Positions 1 to 11,099 of a stretch of 64,000 nucleotides of DNA are shown piece by piece (position 1 is the first letter of the stretch; every line of letters begins with the position of its first letter). The notes beneath the pieces are model-generated. The model was not told the origin of the DNA, made no database searches, and saw nothing but the letters and a program-made list of their open reading frames with translations. The translations under genes and the position numbers were made by a program. This DNA comes from Apoda limacodes (taxonomy: Eukaryota; Arthropoda; Insecta; Lepidoptera; Limacodidae), in assembly GCA_946406115.1 (NCBI GenBank), contig OX291544.1:32133521-32197520 (forward strand), written 5' to 3'.

Positions 1-656
1 GGGGCTTGCAAGAACAAGAAAAGAATGGGTCAAGGTTTGTACTTTTCAGGCTAAGGTTGCATTATGAAAGTTTAATATAGATTTATGTTATATTTATGAA
101 ATTTAGAAAATTTATAAGTCTTAATAACATTTCAGGTATGGAACGACCAAAAATGCAGGGTCAGGGCGAAGTTGGTTGCTATTAATGCGGTGGTGGAGGT
201 GGTGGAGGTGATGGAGTAAGATGCTACTTGTGCAGTCTTGTATCTTGTTTTTTTTATTTACTTACCTACTTATAACAATGTAGTCGCAGTAAACCCAAGG
301 ACTAAAGTGTTTGTAGTCACAGTAAACCCAAGGACTAAAGTGTTTATAGTTATATCCATTTAAACATCAGGACTAAGTTATGATGTAAAAAATAATTAAA
401 AAATCAAAACTAAAGGTGCACTTTTTATAAGGACATACAGGATATTTATAAGGACATACAGGATATTTATTTTATTAGGTATGATATTTCTTCTACAGTA
501 TAAATGTTCCTTATGAGGAACTAAGAAGTCAACCTTCCCCTGCACCAAGTTTGTCTCGTCAGGTGCCTTCACCCCAGGCCTAGAGTGAATCCAGATCAGG
601 TACCAATGCAATAATTGATAATGGTTTTTAAAGTTTTTCAATAAGTTTAATTATTC

Positions 657-805
657 TATTATCTAACAAGAGTCATAAGGCCGAGGGAGCGTAGACGGGC
701 AGGGCGTGCGGCACGTCATCTGGTGACAGACGGACGGACGCACGGGCAGCGAAGTCTTAGTAATAGGGTTCCGCTAATTACCTTTTGGGTACGGAACCCT
801 TAAAA
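657..805 (+). repeat. dispersed repeat tail with GGTTCCG hairpin
   Basis: The segment carries the pattern agggttccg (766-774), then cttttgggta, then cggaaccct (792-800), a perfect 9-bp stem. The same hairpin ends other repeats in the window (near 49,230-49,270, and in reverse at 61,004-61,045). I know this sequence as the end of a very common lepidopteran dispersed repeat. Its class (SINE or LINE tail) is not settled here. Confidence 0.55.
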
Positions 806-1052
806 GACGTATATATTTCTGTGGTAATTTTATTTTGGGATATAAACTATTCTTTGTCCTTATTCCTCCCCTTCAACTATTTCTGTGCCAAAAATTAGGA
901 TAATTGGATTCTCCATACAAACGAAAACATACTTTTAGACGGAAATAGTCATGATTTTTGCACTAAATAACTAAACTTCTTGAGATATTCCTGTAAAATC
1001 AAAAGTTTTGGTTAGAATACTTCGGAGATTATGTAAAGTACCTTACTCCAAG

Positions 1053-1206
1053 TTAGGGCTGGCGCGCACAGCACAAGCAACATTTGTCCTTCCAACCAAG
1101 TCTATAGGTTCGTATCAGCACGCTGCGACGCGCGACAATTGGGAAGTTCCATACAAACACATAGGCTTGACGTGAAGACAAAAGTTGCTTGTGCTAGCCC
1201 CTTATT
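1053..1206. repeat. MITE-like inverted repeat
   Basis: Arms agcacaagcaacatttgtc (1,070-1,088) and its reverse complement (1,177-1,195) match at 18 of 19 positions. The outer bases gttagggct and agcccctta extend the pairing. There is no coding content. Structure and size fit a small non-autonomous DNA element, but I could not identify a target duplication. Confidence 0.45.
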
Positions 1207-1884
1207 AGAGGTAACTCAAAGTTTTCGAAAAACATTAGTTTTATCATGTCATGTCTGTCCGTATGTATGTTTTATGTCTCAACCTTATAATTCTGCCATC
1301 CATCCATAGACTTTAAATACATTTTAGAGGAAAGATTTGTAATGTGAGCCGCCTTAAGTTTTGTAATACAATTTATATAAAACAATATTTTATCGGTCGC
1401 TCTATCTCTCTCCACAAATAGATGATGGATAGTATTTTTAACTTAATTCTGTCCATTCCTTATCCCTGTCCTCTCTGTTCCTTATACAGGTCTTCAAAAA
1501 GCATAAGAGAACAAATATTTGATACACAAATACATTAGACATTAGTGATTTTTTCACTCAATGAACATACAGGCTGAGTTTCTCAAGTAGGCGTGGCAAA
1601 TCAGAAACTTTAAGGAATCGCGAAAAATAATTGAAGGAGTTTTGGGCTCGATTTTGATCAAAGCTAAAACTGCATCATTGGATTTTTGAGAAATCAATAT
1701 TCCTAGCCAGTGATCGGACCCATTGATTTTGAAAAAAAAAATACATCTGGTACCTCCAGTACAGGTAGTGACTAATAAGAACCGAGAATTGAGAATGTGG
1801 CGACCAGCTCATAAAGGTAAAGTAGCGCATATTTAGTAGACACTAAATTCGGCTAATTCGGCTCCTAGAAGTCTTTAATTTATA

Positions 1885-1889
<5 letters not shown>

Positions 1890-1916
<27 letters not shown>
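1890..1916. repeat. (TA)n microsatellite
   Basis: About 13 uninterrupted TA dinucleotides. Confidence 0.95.
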
Positions 1917-2014
1917 CAACCATAACACATTATTAACTTGAAAAAAATTAATCTGACTAAACTAAAAAAAAATTTGTAAACAAACCTAAATAAATTTAGA
2001 GCGAGAAAAATAAT

Positions 2015-2320
2015 CTAAATTATATCAAAAATGTAGTTGTGTTCACGCGGCGGGCTGGCAAGAATGCTGGCTGTAGTTCGTCGCTGGATAGATATAATAG
2101 CTAGCCCTCTTGTCACCGGTGCGTGGGAGCAACCAATCGCGGACAAATATACTTTGAAAAATCTTGAGACTCTTGGACTCCATGAACCAAACTTTTTAAC
2201 GGCAAACGGCACAAATACGTAGTCTTTCATAAGAGATTTATATTTCAGTCGCTTGTCGTTCTTAGCATAAAAGGCAGCTCTCCCCCAAAGATGGGACTGA
2301 GCTATAGTGTGTGTGTACAT
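2015..2320 (-). pseudogene. retroelement polyprotein C-terminal fragment
   Basis: A 101-codon open frame reads FVPFAVKKFGSWSPRV in the middle and SIQRRTTASIL near its end. This resembles a conserved tail found downstream of the reverse transcriptase in many invertebrate retroelement proteins (FVPFAVETLG...ISIAIQRGNAASIL). No reverse transcriptase is visible next to it, so it is an isolated remnant. The overlapping plus-strand frame at 2,037-2,222 is its shadow. The similarity is from memory and unverified. Confidence 0.5.
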
Positions 2321-2683
2321 CCTACACCATAGCCCGTCTCCTCTTCCAGGGTATCAGAGATACATACCTACCTTTGATTTTTTATTCACATATCCATCTG
2401 ACTTCCTTTTCAAAAGTGATGTAAATTTTATATACAGTGCAATATTGATGGAATTTTTGGGCTTGTGAATGCTCTTTAACATAGAGAAGTCTAGTTTTAG
2501 GCAATTTCCATAAATATCTTGATTTAGGGCATGCCAAGATAATAGATATTGAGCATTGTGATGAAAAGAACAAACCACTCTACTTTCTTCCTTACCATGC
2601 CATCTTGAGGCTTGACAGGTTAACTAACAAGCTTAGAATCCTTTTTTTATGGTAGTGCAAGAAGTCACAGCTTAAATTTCATT

Positions 2684-3248
2684 ATGTTCAATGGACCTAC
2701 AGTTCAAAATCAAAAATTTAGAACGCAAAAATACTTATTACAGTGTAATATTCGTCATATGTATAGAATGCTTTTAATAAATGATAAACAAAAAGTTTTT
2801 CAAAACATTCTCTGGCGTGTAAATGGGCTCGTGCAGTGCCAACAATTACAAACTATAGTCTACGGTTTAAAGAGCTCTGCTTTTTTAGCAACTCGATGTT
2901 TATTTGAATTGGCTAATAAATATAAATCCGAATCCTTTAGCAAGTCAAGCTGTTTTGATCAGCTCGTACGTTGATGATATTCAAACTAGTTGCAATACGC
3001 TTCAAGACGCATTTAAGCTAAAAGGGGAGGCGGAAGCACTGATATTCCTCATGAACAGTTTGAAGGAGATAGATCAAGAAAAATCTATAACTAAAACCTT
3101 AGGATTAACTTTCGATGCCCAAAATGACGTATTCAAGGTAAGTGAGCGGATCATAACAGCCAGTGAAATTCCTACTAAAAGGAATGTCTTGAGTTCTGTC
3201 AGCAAACTATTTAACCCATTAGGTTTTGTCGGATCAGTAACGCTTTAA
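2684..3248 (+). pseudogene. BEL/Pao reverse transcriptase remnant
   Basis: Two overlapping open frames (2,684-2,974 and 2,904-3,248) together cover the palm of the reverse transcriptase. The frame must change near 2,940, just before SSYVDDIQTS. Downstream, the sequence KRNVLSSVSKLFNPLGFVG is the hallmark of BEL/Pao and related elements at the end of the reverse transcriptase. The second aspartate pair (DD) is intact, but the gene is broken by the frameshift and a stop at 3,246. Confidence 0.85.
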
Positions 3249-3869
3249 TCCCTAAGCTAATTTTACAAAATATTTGGCAATACGATCTGGATTGGGATAC
3301 ACCTTTGCCAAAGGAACTAAGAAAGCTTTTATAAAAATCTCAAACTTGATTCGGAAATTACTATACCTAGATACTTAAATTTAGCATAGGTTACTGCAAT
3401 GCCTCTACAAATGTCAAATGGTTGCTGCATTTATATAAAAGTCAATGTAGATAATAAATACATAACTCACTTACTTTGCTCTAAGTCTAGAGTGGCACCC
3501 ATTAATTAAAAATTGACCATCCCTAAACTTGAGTGAAATGGATCATTGTTGGTAGCAAAACACATCTTTCATGTTACATCATTATTGAATATTTTAAATA
3601 TATGTCTTTTTTTCGGACTCCAAAATCATACTAGAATGATTAGCAACGTCACCAATTAAGCTACCTGCATATAAAGGCTATCGAGTCAAGGAAATTAATA
3701 AGTTAACTTTAACAATAAAATGGCTGTATACTCCGGATATTTTGATTCCCGCAGATATTTTATCTAGAGGTGCAGATTTCCAAGATATTATCGGCAATTC
3801 TACTTGGGAGCATGAGAAAATTATTTGGCATCTGGTGAAAGATACAATTTTTATATGTCAGAAATAGAA

Positions 3870-4195
3870 GTTGCTCTAGCTTGTAATATAAGTCTAGCCA
3901 AAGCTAGTATTCTTATAGAAAATTACTGTTATCCCATTCCAGTTTTTTATTTTACTGCATAATTTCTTATTTGTTTTAACTTTTATCCGATAGAAGAATC
4001 TAAGACACATTTGTATACTATAAGTCTTATTTGTATCTAGTAACAAAATATTATTACATGTTCAAGTTACTTACCGTTATAAGATTGCCGTGGTTGCTTT
4101 TAATTGAGGCATCATTTATCGTATATTTCTTGTATATTTAATTATTGTTCCTTGTAATATGTGTCTTGTTAGCAATCCAATAAATAAATAAATGT
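3870..4195 (+). repeat. inserted LINE/SINE-type 3' tail ending (AATA)n
   Basis: An AT-rich, non-coding insert interrupts the BEL/Pao pol between its RNase H tail and its pre-integrase domain. It ends ccaataaataaataaatg, the simple-repeat end typical of insect LINE or SINE 3' termini. The BEL frame resumes directly after it. I saw no clear target duplication. Confidence 0.45.
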
Positions 4196-5014
4196 AGGAA
4201 GAAAATAATCAACTCCAGCTACATTTCCGAAGTAGAATACAGAAAGGCTTTATTGGTTATAATTAGGCTGACTTTAAGGATATCTCCAGCAATAAAGATA
4301 AAGTCAAACCTTTAATCTCTGCATCCATTTATAGACAATAATGGTCTTATTCGCGTAGGGGATATATTGCATAACGCCAACGTAGATTTCCCAAAAAAGT
4401 TTCCTATAATCTTCCCAATAAATTTCATGTGACAAGGCTTATAATAAAGAATTAGCACTTAATATTGATGTACGGTGGGCTTAACATTGTTCTAAGCACA
4501 CTTAACTCAACGATATTACGTCATTAATCTATAAGAGAAATTAAAGGCGTCATACACAAATTTGTCACATGTTGTAGTAATGTGCGCAATAGCTCATGGG
4601 TTCTTTTCCAAGTGTCCGAGTTAACCCTTCGAGGGTTTTTGAAGCAGTGGGCTTAGATTATTGCGGTCCATTTGAGATTAGACGACGAGTGTACTAAACG
4701 AAACAGTCATATCTAAAAGGGCTACATTTCTATCTTTGTTTGCCTCGCCACCAAAGCCGTACACATGGAAGTTATTTCGGACATGTCCACTGGACCTCTC
4801 TATCTGCACTGACACGGTTTATATCTCGCAGAGACAATCCATCTCAAATATACTGTGACAATAAATTAAAAGAGCTTAATATATAATAACAGTGGTTGTA
4901 CAATATATATAAAATATATATAATAGTCACAGTATTAAATTGTATTGTATTTAATTATTGAAAAATATGTTACCAATTTATCTTGTCCATTAATGTATTA
5001 ATGAAATAAATAAT

Positions 5015-5700
5015 AATAATTTATTGTTTGCATTTAAATTCAGACAGATAACAAAGACATTTGTCTTTTAACCAATTACGTAATTTTTTAACAAAGTTAT
5101 TAATTTTCATTTCTGATGTAATATCATTAGGCAGTTTATTATATATATTAATTGCGTTATAATATATATTTGTTTTGAAATGTGTCGTTTTGTGTTTATT
5201 TATTTTTATCCCTATAATTGGAATTTTGCCCATGATGTTAAAACAATCTTAAGTTTTTTTTTGATAAATACAGCTAGTTTGTAGACATAAATTTCATAAA
5301 TTGTATAAATATTTAATGGTAGATAATGTGCATCGATATGGCTTCTCTACATATTATCCTGACTACTCGTTTTTGTAATTTAAATATTTTGTCTGCTAGG
5401 GAAATTCCCCAAAATTCTAAACCATTTGTCATGGTTGGGAAGAAATGTCCCCAGCACGCTGTCGTTGGTAAAGATGGCGTTTCCAAAATAACTAAACGAT
5501 TTTATACAGAAACAAATAGAGGCCAATCTCTTACAAAGTTAATATGTATATCCAATTTAAATTTTCGTCTAGCGTATAACCAAGAAATTTGCAAGAATTT
5601 GCCAATTTCCAATGAGTTTGTTTTGTCAAATTACTTTCCTTATTTTTTTCCTAATTTTAAAATGGATGTTTGTAGTTTCTTTCTTTCTTAAGAAGTTTGT
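5015..5700 (-). pseudogene. LINE reverse transcriptase C-terminal fragment
   Basis: The last open piece (5,021-5,233) reads YYNAINIYNKLPNDI and KLRNWLKDKCL, the standard end of insect LINE ORF2 proteins. Upstream on the same strand, in broken frames, are KFLGYTLDENLNW (about 5,570) and KLQKRVVRIIC (about 5,370), the expected post-catalytic motifs in order. The 3' end runs into an A/T-rich tail near 4,990-5,015. The copy is 5'-truncated and the catalytic domain is absent. The plus-strand frame 5,326-5,691 is a shadow of this element. Confidence 0.8.
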
Positions 5701-5759
5701 TGGTTTTGAACCAAACTTCAAGTTGGCATTAAAATGTTGCACAAAGGTTTCTGCTATTA

Positions 5760-6690
5760 CTTAGGCGAACACTACAAAGGGATTTTGCGAAAATCATCCC
5801 CTAAGGTAGTAAGATAGGGGTTGGAAGTTCATAAGATACCCGTCGTATTTAGCCTTGCAGCTAAAAATAAAGACGTGTCTCACAGGGGAAAATAGGGGAA
5901 GAATATTTGTATGAGAATTATCATATATTTGTGTCTAGTGACTTAAAACGAGGATCAATTATAACGCAGGCGAGAAATTAAAAAGACTGCAAAATTCGTT
6001 CACTATGGAGGAAAAATAGGGGTTGAAAGTATAAAATTAACGCTCAAGTGTTTTATTTACCGTTTTTGGAAAATCATCTAAAAATTTGTTTAAGAATATC
6101 GGAATTCAAAAGCTTTTTTTTTCTCAAACTCCACGAAAGTGTTTCAGCGTCTTTAAAGAATCATATCCTAGAATGCAAAATAGGGGATGACAATTGGTAA
6201 GAGAATTCCGGTAGCTGTGTGTCTAGAGACTGAAAATGTTGCACAGAGGTTTTTTAATAACGTCAGCGAGCATTAAAGAAGGATTTAATGGGTAAAATAG
6301 GGGTTAGAAATGTGTTTGAAGTATAAATGCATAAAAAATAGTATTTGGCAAATCGAAACTGACGTATTGCCGTTTTTATGAATTTATTTTTTAGAGGGCA
6401 AAAATTTGAACTTTTATATATACGGAACCCATGATTCATAATAATAAATAAGTGTGTATAGAAATCCATCATTTTTGAAGCCAAATGCATAAAACTTGAT
6501 TTTTTACGTAGGGTAAAAAATAATGTTGACGTGTTACATCATTTTTGACAAATGATGCCATACGCGGCAAAATAAGTATTGGAAATTTGAATGAGAATTC
6601 GGATATTATTGTAGGTAAAACCATAAACGGTAAATAGCTGTATTTTTTTTTAAAAGTTCACGGGGACGAAGTCGCGGGCAGAAGCTAGTA
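5760..6690 (+). repeat. Helitron-like non-autonomous repeat
   Basis: The stretch contains several degenerate copies of a short motif (aaaataggggttgaaagt and variants near 5,815, 5,888, 6,010, 6,178 and 6,296). It ends cgcgggcagaagctagta near 6,672-6,690. That terminal sequence, with CTAGT at the end, is typical of the 3' end of non-autonomous lepidopteran Helitrons. A worn copy of the same end lies near 7,425-7,455. No coding region was found. Confidence 0.5.
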
Positions 6691-6699
6691 GTGTATAAG

Positions 6700-7490
6700 A
6701 TTGGTCCGGTAGCAACTACTGCACGAGAAACTACTCTTTGTTTGCCTTGATATCGATGAATTTTGACTAAAGATTTTTTAGATATATTTAGTTCCGCAAT
6801 CTTGAATTTTTCTGTCGGACATTTCTCGCAACTTGCGGTGGGCCTAAGCGTTGTTGGCCTTGTTGTTAGCGGTCGGAGTAATCAATAGTCACTCATTGTG
6901 TCGCATGATGGATACTTCAGAACGCAAGCGACACCTGCAGTTAACTTCAGGGCGCTTCGGCAGAGTCTCGGTATCGTGCAAAAGCTGAAAGAGATGTAGT
7001 CAATGTTGCCACTTCAGTGATTTTGTCACTAGATTTGGTGAATTTTGGAGCTCTATAACGATATTCTGAATAAAAAAAACGAGTTGACTCCGGGAGTGCC
7101 GGCAGAAGTGAAAACCTTTACACACGATTCGCGCTTAACACTCAAATATGTCACAAGACATTGTCAAGAAATAATAATGTTTGTTTATTTACTTTTTTGA
7201 CGTAGTATATTTGACATCGCAATCTGTCATAGAATTAAAATTCCATATCCAACCTCCCTGTACTACTCATAATCGCGAATACTAAAAATAAAAATATACA
7301 CAAAATACGGTCATTTTCATCGCATATTGTGACACAAATAAATCAAAACCTTTCACATAGGAGACTCGATCTCATGATGAAAGAGCTATCTACGTATTAT
7401 AACGTTTTTTATTTGTAAAAAAGTTTACGAGGACAAAGCCCCTGGCGGGAGCTAAACGTGTAAATAGATAAATACGAGTATTAAATGTAC
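6700..7490. other. non-coding stretch upstream of BEL copy 2
   Basis: No gene is visible. The part 6,780-7,060 has moderate GC and could be the leader or gag remains of the following BEL/Pao element, but I recognise no motif in it and no LTR. Confidence 0.4.
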
Positions 7491-7494
7491 ACAC

Positions 7495-8022
7495 ATGTTT
7501 GCACATAGCCAAGGACTGTCGACAGCCGCGACCTTATATAAAGTGTGCTGGGGGTCACCACCCGGACTTATGCATGCCCATCCCAGAGGATGGTCCTTGG
7601 ATGGCACATGGAGGTGTGTCTACGGCTCGCACGGGCGGGGGTTCGTCGCCGCTGAATCGAACCCAATCGCCCCCGACCCCAGTGCGACATCGACCTTCCC
7701 CGCCCCGTTAACCGCGGGCCCACGGGATGGTCGTTGGTCACCAACCTCACGTGCCCCTTCTGCTCAGGTAGGTATTGCGGAACGGGTAGATTACGTGGAG
7801 TATGAGCCTCTGCCCCTCCCTATCGCGGAGCGTCCTCGCGTAAGTTGCGAGTTGAGGGCGGGATCGGGTGGCTATCGCGCGCCGCCGATGGCACGTGCGT
7901 CTCGACAGCCACTTATGCCCGCTTGGGACCCGTATGCTTATACGGGTTCAAGCGTGCGGCATTATGAGCCACAGGAGCCCCGGGGCCAAGTACGGCGCTC
8001 GGATCGGGTTAACGCCCGTTGA
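7495..8022 (+). pseudogene. BEL/Pao gag zinc-knuckle region
   Basis: In one frame the protein begins MHIAKDCRQPRPYIKCAGG and continues HHPDLC, a CCHC-like zinc knuckle as found at the gag/pol border of BEL/Pao elements. The following proline- and serine-rich linker stays open for about 170 codons in the neighbouring frame. Which frame was original is uncertain. Confidence 0.6.
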
Positions 8023-8082
8023 CTCGTGGAAGCCGTTTCACCAATTTCTCAACCACCTGTCACAACTGTTTTACCCACCGCG

Positions 8083-8760
8083 CAGGTTCTAGTCCACTCA
8101 CCGCGCGGACCTGGTGTGGTTTTGCGCGCTATTTTAGACTCGCGTGTCTAATGTCGCTGTGGCTGGTGAAGCGTTCGCGGTTCGCGGAGTCATGGGATTT
8201 GGAGTCGTTTTCCTTTTCCTTCTTACTCCATCCTAGCATGCATTATCATCGAGGAGCTGTTGTCCTGAGGGATATTTTTGGTCATCACCCTCAGGTGCCC
8301 CTGCCGATGGACGTGCTGGTTCTCTCGTCCGGTCTGCAGTTGGCCGATGAAAGGTTCCACCTACCTGGTCCTGTGGAACTTCTGCTTGTCGCTGATGTCC
8401 TTGGATTGCTCGGACTGGACAAGACCATGTTACTTCAGCCAGGTGGGTTGGTCGCTGTTCTGACTGATCTCGGATTTGTTATAATGGGCCCAATACGTTC
8501 TCTCGCCGCTCAGGCGTCTACGGATTCGTCGGTGCAGGTGGGACTCTCGCTCGCTGACTCCCTTCAGCGCTTTTGGGAAATCGAAGTCGTATTTGGGGAG
8601 TCGTTTTTTATCGCCAATACGGGTCGTCTATATTCTGGCCGGTTTTTCACTCGACTGCCTTTCTTATCCCCTCGTCCACGCCTGGGTGACTCCTGGTCCT
8701 GGATTTTATGCGTGAATACGAATCTCTCGGTCACATGTCGGTTTCGCAGTTCGAGTTGAA
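8083..8760 (+). pseudogene. BEL/Pao protease and N-terminal reverse transcriptase region
   Basis: The protease is read from about 8,083 (VLVHSPRGPGVVLRAILDSR; the D-S-R triplet stands at the aspartyl active site). The frame then changes near 8,225. It continues LADERFHLPGPVELLLVADV, the family's hallmark block between protease and reverse transcriptase, then LTDLGFVIMGPI and LQRFWEIE. These match the conserved BEL/Pao order closely. The frame ends at a stop at 8,757. Confidence 0.8.
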
Positions 8761-8769
8761 AGGCAACGA

Positions 8770-9345
8770 ACATTATTTTGTTCCATATCTTTAAAAATGG
8801 TGAGATACGGGTGGTGTTCGATGGTTCGGCGCCTACGTTTTCGGATGCATCCTTGAACGACTGCCTGATGTCGGGGCCTAAGCTTCAGGTAGGCATCTCG
8901 GACATCTTGACTGGGTTTTGTTGCCACCAGGTTGTGTTGTGGCTGACATTAAGATGATGTTCTGTCAGGTCATGATACACCCTGAAGATAGGCGGTTTCA
9001 GCTCATTTTGTGGAGAGAGGATCCGGCCTCTCCATTAGTGGTTTATGAGCTGAACACCAATACCTACGGGCTAAAGTCGAGCCCGTTTATAGCAATTCGC
9101 TCGTTGCTACACTTGGTTGATCGTGAGTGTCTGAATTTCCCGCGCGCAGCTGCTGTCTTCCCTTCTGACGCCTACGTCGACGATATTTGTACGGGTGCTT
9201 CGTCTGTGGAGGAGGCGTTAGTTCTGAGGGATGAGCTAATCGGCTTGTTAGGGGCAGGTGGTTTAGAATTGAGGAAATGGATTTCCAATTCACCTGCCGT
9301 CTTGGAAGACAGGAGCTCTGGATTTCTGGTCTCGACTGGGATACC
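8770..9345 (+). pseudogene. BEL/Pao reverse transcriptase catalytic region
   Basis: The region reads IRVVFDGSAPTFSDASLND, then LVADIKMMFCQVMIHPEDRR with the first catalytic aspartate in ADIKMMF. TYGLKSSPFIAIRSLLHL follows, then AYVDDICTGASS with the catalytic YVDD near 9,172-9,183. All three catalytic aspartates are therefore still encoded, but the neighbouring frames are broken. Confidence 0.85.
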
Positions 9346-9925
9346 CCGTTGACCGGAGACTTGTTGTCTTATTGGCTACGTTTTTATGAGACACTTTCGG
9401 ACCTTCAACATGTTTCCGTGCCTCGGTCGATCTTACCCCCAGGTCGTTATCGGACCAGTCTTCACGGGTTCTCTGACGCGTCGGAATCCGGTTATGCGGC
9501 TGTCGTTTATCTCCGTTCCGTTGACAGCAATGGTCATGTACGCATCAGTCTGGTTGTCGCAAAGAGTAAGGTTGCACCTTTGCGGACCCAATTGACAATC
9601 CTCAAGCTGGAGTTGTCAGGAGCTACATTGCTGACTCGACTTCTGAACCAATTTGAATCCGTCACAGCATGGACCAAGCCAAATCGTTTTGTCTTGGCTC
9701 AAGGCGTCCCTTCATGCCCTAGAGACCTTCGTGGGCAATCGTGACTCCCAAATCCAGTCATCTGCGTTGTCTCTGGATTGGTGTCACGTGCCAAGGTTCT
9801 TGAATCCCTCAGATTGCGCTTTACGGGGTCTGGTTGCCTCGCAAATGATCAGGGAGCGCCATATTAGGAACTGTCATGCCAGTGTCAACGCATTGCTGGC
9901 CTGTCTGCAGCGAGACTTTTGAATT
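9310..9925 (+). pseudogene. BEL/Pao RNase H region
   Basis: The connection LDWDTPLTGD is followed by LHGFSDASESGYAAVVYLR, the RNase H start of BEL/Pao elements, and by LELSGATLLTRLL. The frame then shifts near 9,650-9,700. The last part reads WCHVPRFLNPSDCALRGL, equivalent to the usual W..V....NPADCASRG. Confidence 0.85.
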
Positions 9926-10019
9926 TTCTCCGCCAGACGGGCAGCTCGGAGCGTCATCTTTAAATGTATCCCTTGTTATAGGTTAAAGAAAACCTTGACC
10001 CAGCCACAAATGGGTGACT

Positions 10020-11043
10020 TGCCGTCCGATCGTGTCCGGCCCGCTCGACCTTTCGCTTAGGTTCGGTTGGATTTCGCGGGTCCGTTTTTGGTGAAGACGT
10101 CAAGTGTTCGCAATGCCCGACAGGTTAAGGCCTATTTATGCGTCTTCGTCTGTTTGTTTTCCAAGGCTATGCATCTGGAGCTCGTTTCAGCCTTGTCTAC
10201 GGAGGCCTTTGTCACATGTCTGTCGCGCTCTGTCAGTCGGCGTGGGCTCCTACCTCCTACCGATGGGCGTCTCATTTAATTCGCTCGGACTGTGGCACCA
10301 ATTTTAAGGGTGCAGATCGCTATCTGAAGGAGGTCCTTCAGTTTTTGTCAGACAATCATACGTATATTAATTCGGAGTTGTCCAAACGGGGCGTGACTTG
10401 GATTTTTGATCCTCCCGGCTATACTTCTTGGGGCGGTATTTTCGAAGCAGCTGTCAAGGTCACCAAAACTCACCTCCGCCGTGTGATTGGAGAAACGGTC
10501 CTCACGTTTGAGGAATTACAAACGGTATTTTGCAACGTCGAATGACAGCTTTGTCCAATCTCGTCGGATCCTAATGACCTGGAAGCGCTAACTCCAGGCC
10601 ATTTCTTGATCGGTAGTCCTTTAACCTCCTTGCCACACAAATTACGCAATTGTTCCACCGTTGTTGGTCTTCGGAATATTTACATTTGTTACAGCAACGG
10701 GTTCGGTGGACGGATAAAACCAATCCCTACGCGTCGGAGACCTCGTCCTCTTAAGGGACTCAAATTTACCGCCCTTGCAATGGCGTTTAGGTCGCATCGT
10801 GCAGTTATTCCCCGGTTCGGACGGTATCCCGCGGGTCGCAGAAGTCATGGTAAGGGATTCAGTGCTGAAGCGTGCCGTCGCGACGCTTTCTCGATTGCCA
10901 GTAGATTGAGGCTCTGGCTCAGTTTATCCTCATCCAGACACGGTCTTGCTAGGGCGGGGATTTGTTCGGTAAAAATTATGCGGTCGGTTCGGCGATACGA
11001 TCGTAGCTTACTCTGTGCGCGTGCACGTCAGTCACTCATATAA
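10020..11043 (+). pseudogene. BEL/Pao integrase and C-terminus
   Basis: The integrase reads VRLDFAGPFLVK (first acidic residue), SKAMHLELVSALSTEAF, IRSDCGTNFKGA (second) and GGIFEAAVKVTKTHLRR (third, the E), so the DDE triad is visible across two frames. After 10,550 the C-terminal block follows (SDPNDLEALTPGHFLIGSPL) and then the tail with LKRAVATLSRLP. A frameshift lies near 10,280 and others after 10,545. Confidence 0.85.
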
Positions 11044-11099
11044 TCGGTTCAAAGGTCGCGGCTGAGAGCGTTGTTATTTTGTGAGCTAAGTGGATTACA

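Larger units (their letters stand above)
1..2014. other. gene-poor stretch
   Basis: I find no convincing coding region here. The stretch is AT-rich and contains the dispersed-repeat tail at 657-805, the hairpin repeat at 1,053-1,206 and a TA microsatellite, each listed separately. A 23-bp direct duplication (cagtaaacccaaggactaaa and flanks) is seen near 287-345. The short open frame on the minus strand at 396-641 has no recognisable domain. Confidence 0.6.
2684..4870 (+). mobile_element. decayed BEL/Pao LTR retrotransposon, copy 1 (pol)
   Basis: Successive pieces of a BEL/Pao pol can be read in order, but in shifting frames. The reverse transcriptase is at 2,684-3,248 with the catalytic YVDD at about 2,967-2,978, preceded by the family pattern of a short tract followed by FLATRCLFELA. 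Next comes the connection WQYDLDWDTPLP near 3,270. The RNase H tail PADILSRGADF is near 3,750. A pre-integrase segment, HPFIDNNGLIRVGDILHNA, is near 4,325. The integrase start is near 4,640 (GLDYCGPF, then KAVHMEV, then RFISRRDNPSQIYCD). The frame changes near 2,940. RNase H is mostly missing, and a foreign tail interrupts at 3,870-4,195. No LTRs were recognised. The copy is dead. Confidence 0.85.

Noticed and set aside
5326..5691. A 121-codon plus-strand protein
   Set aside because: The opposite strand reads as a LINE C-terminal domain in conserved order.
7495..11043. Several separate host genes in a GC-rich island
   Set aside because: The frames fall in the order of one BEL/Pao polyprotein with frameshifts. 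The minus-strand frames here are shadows.
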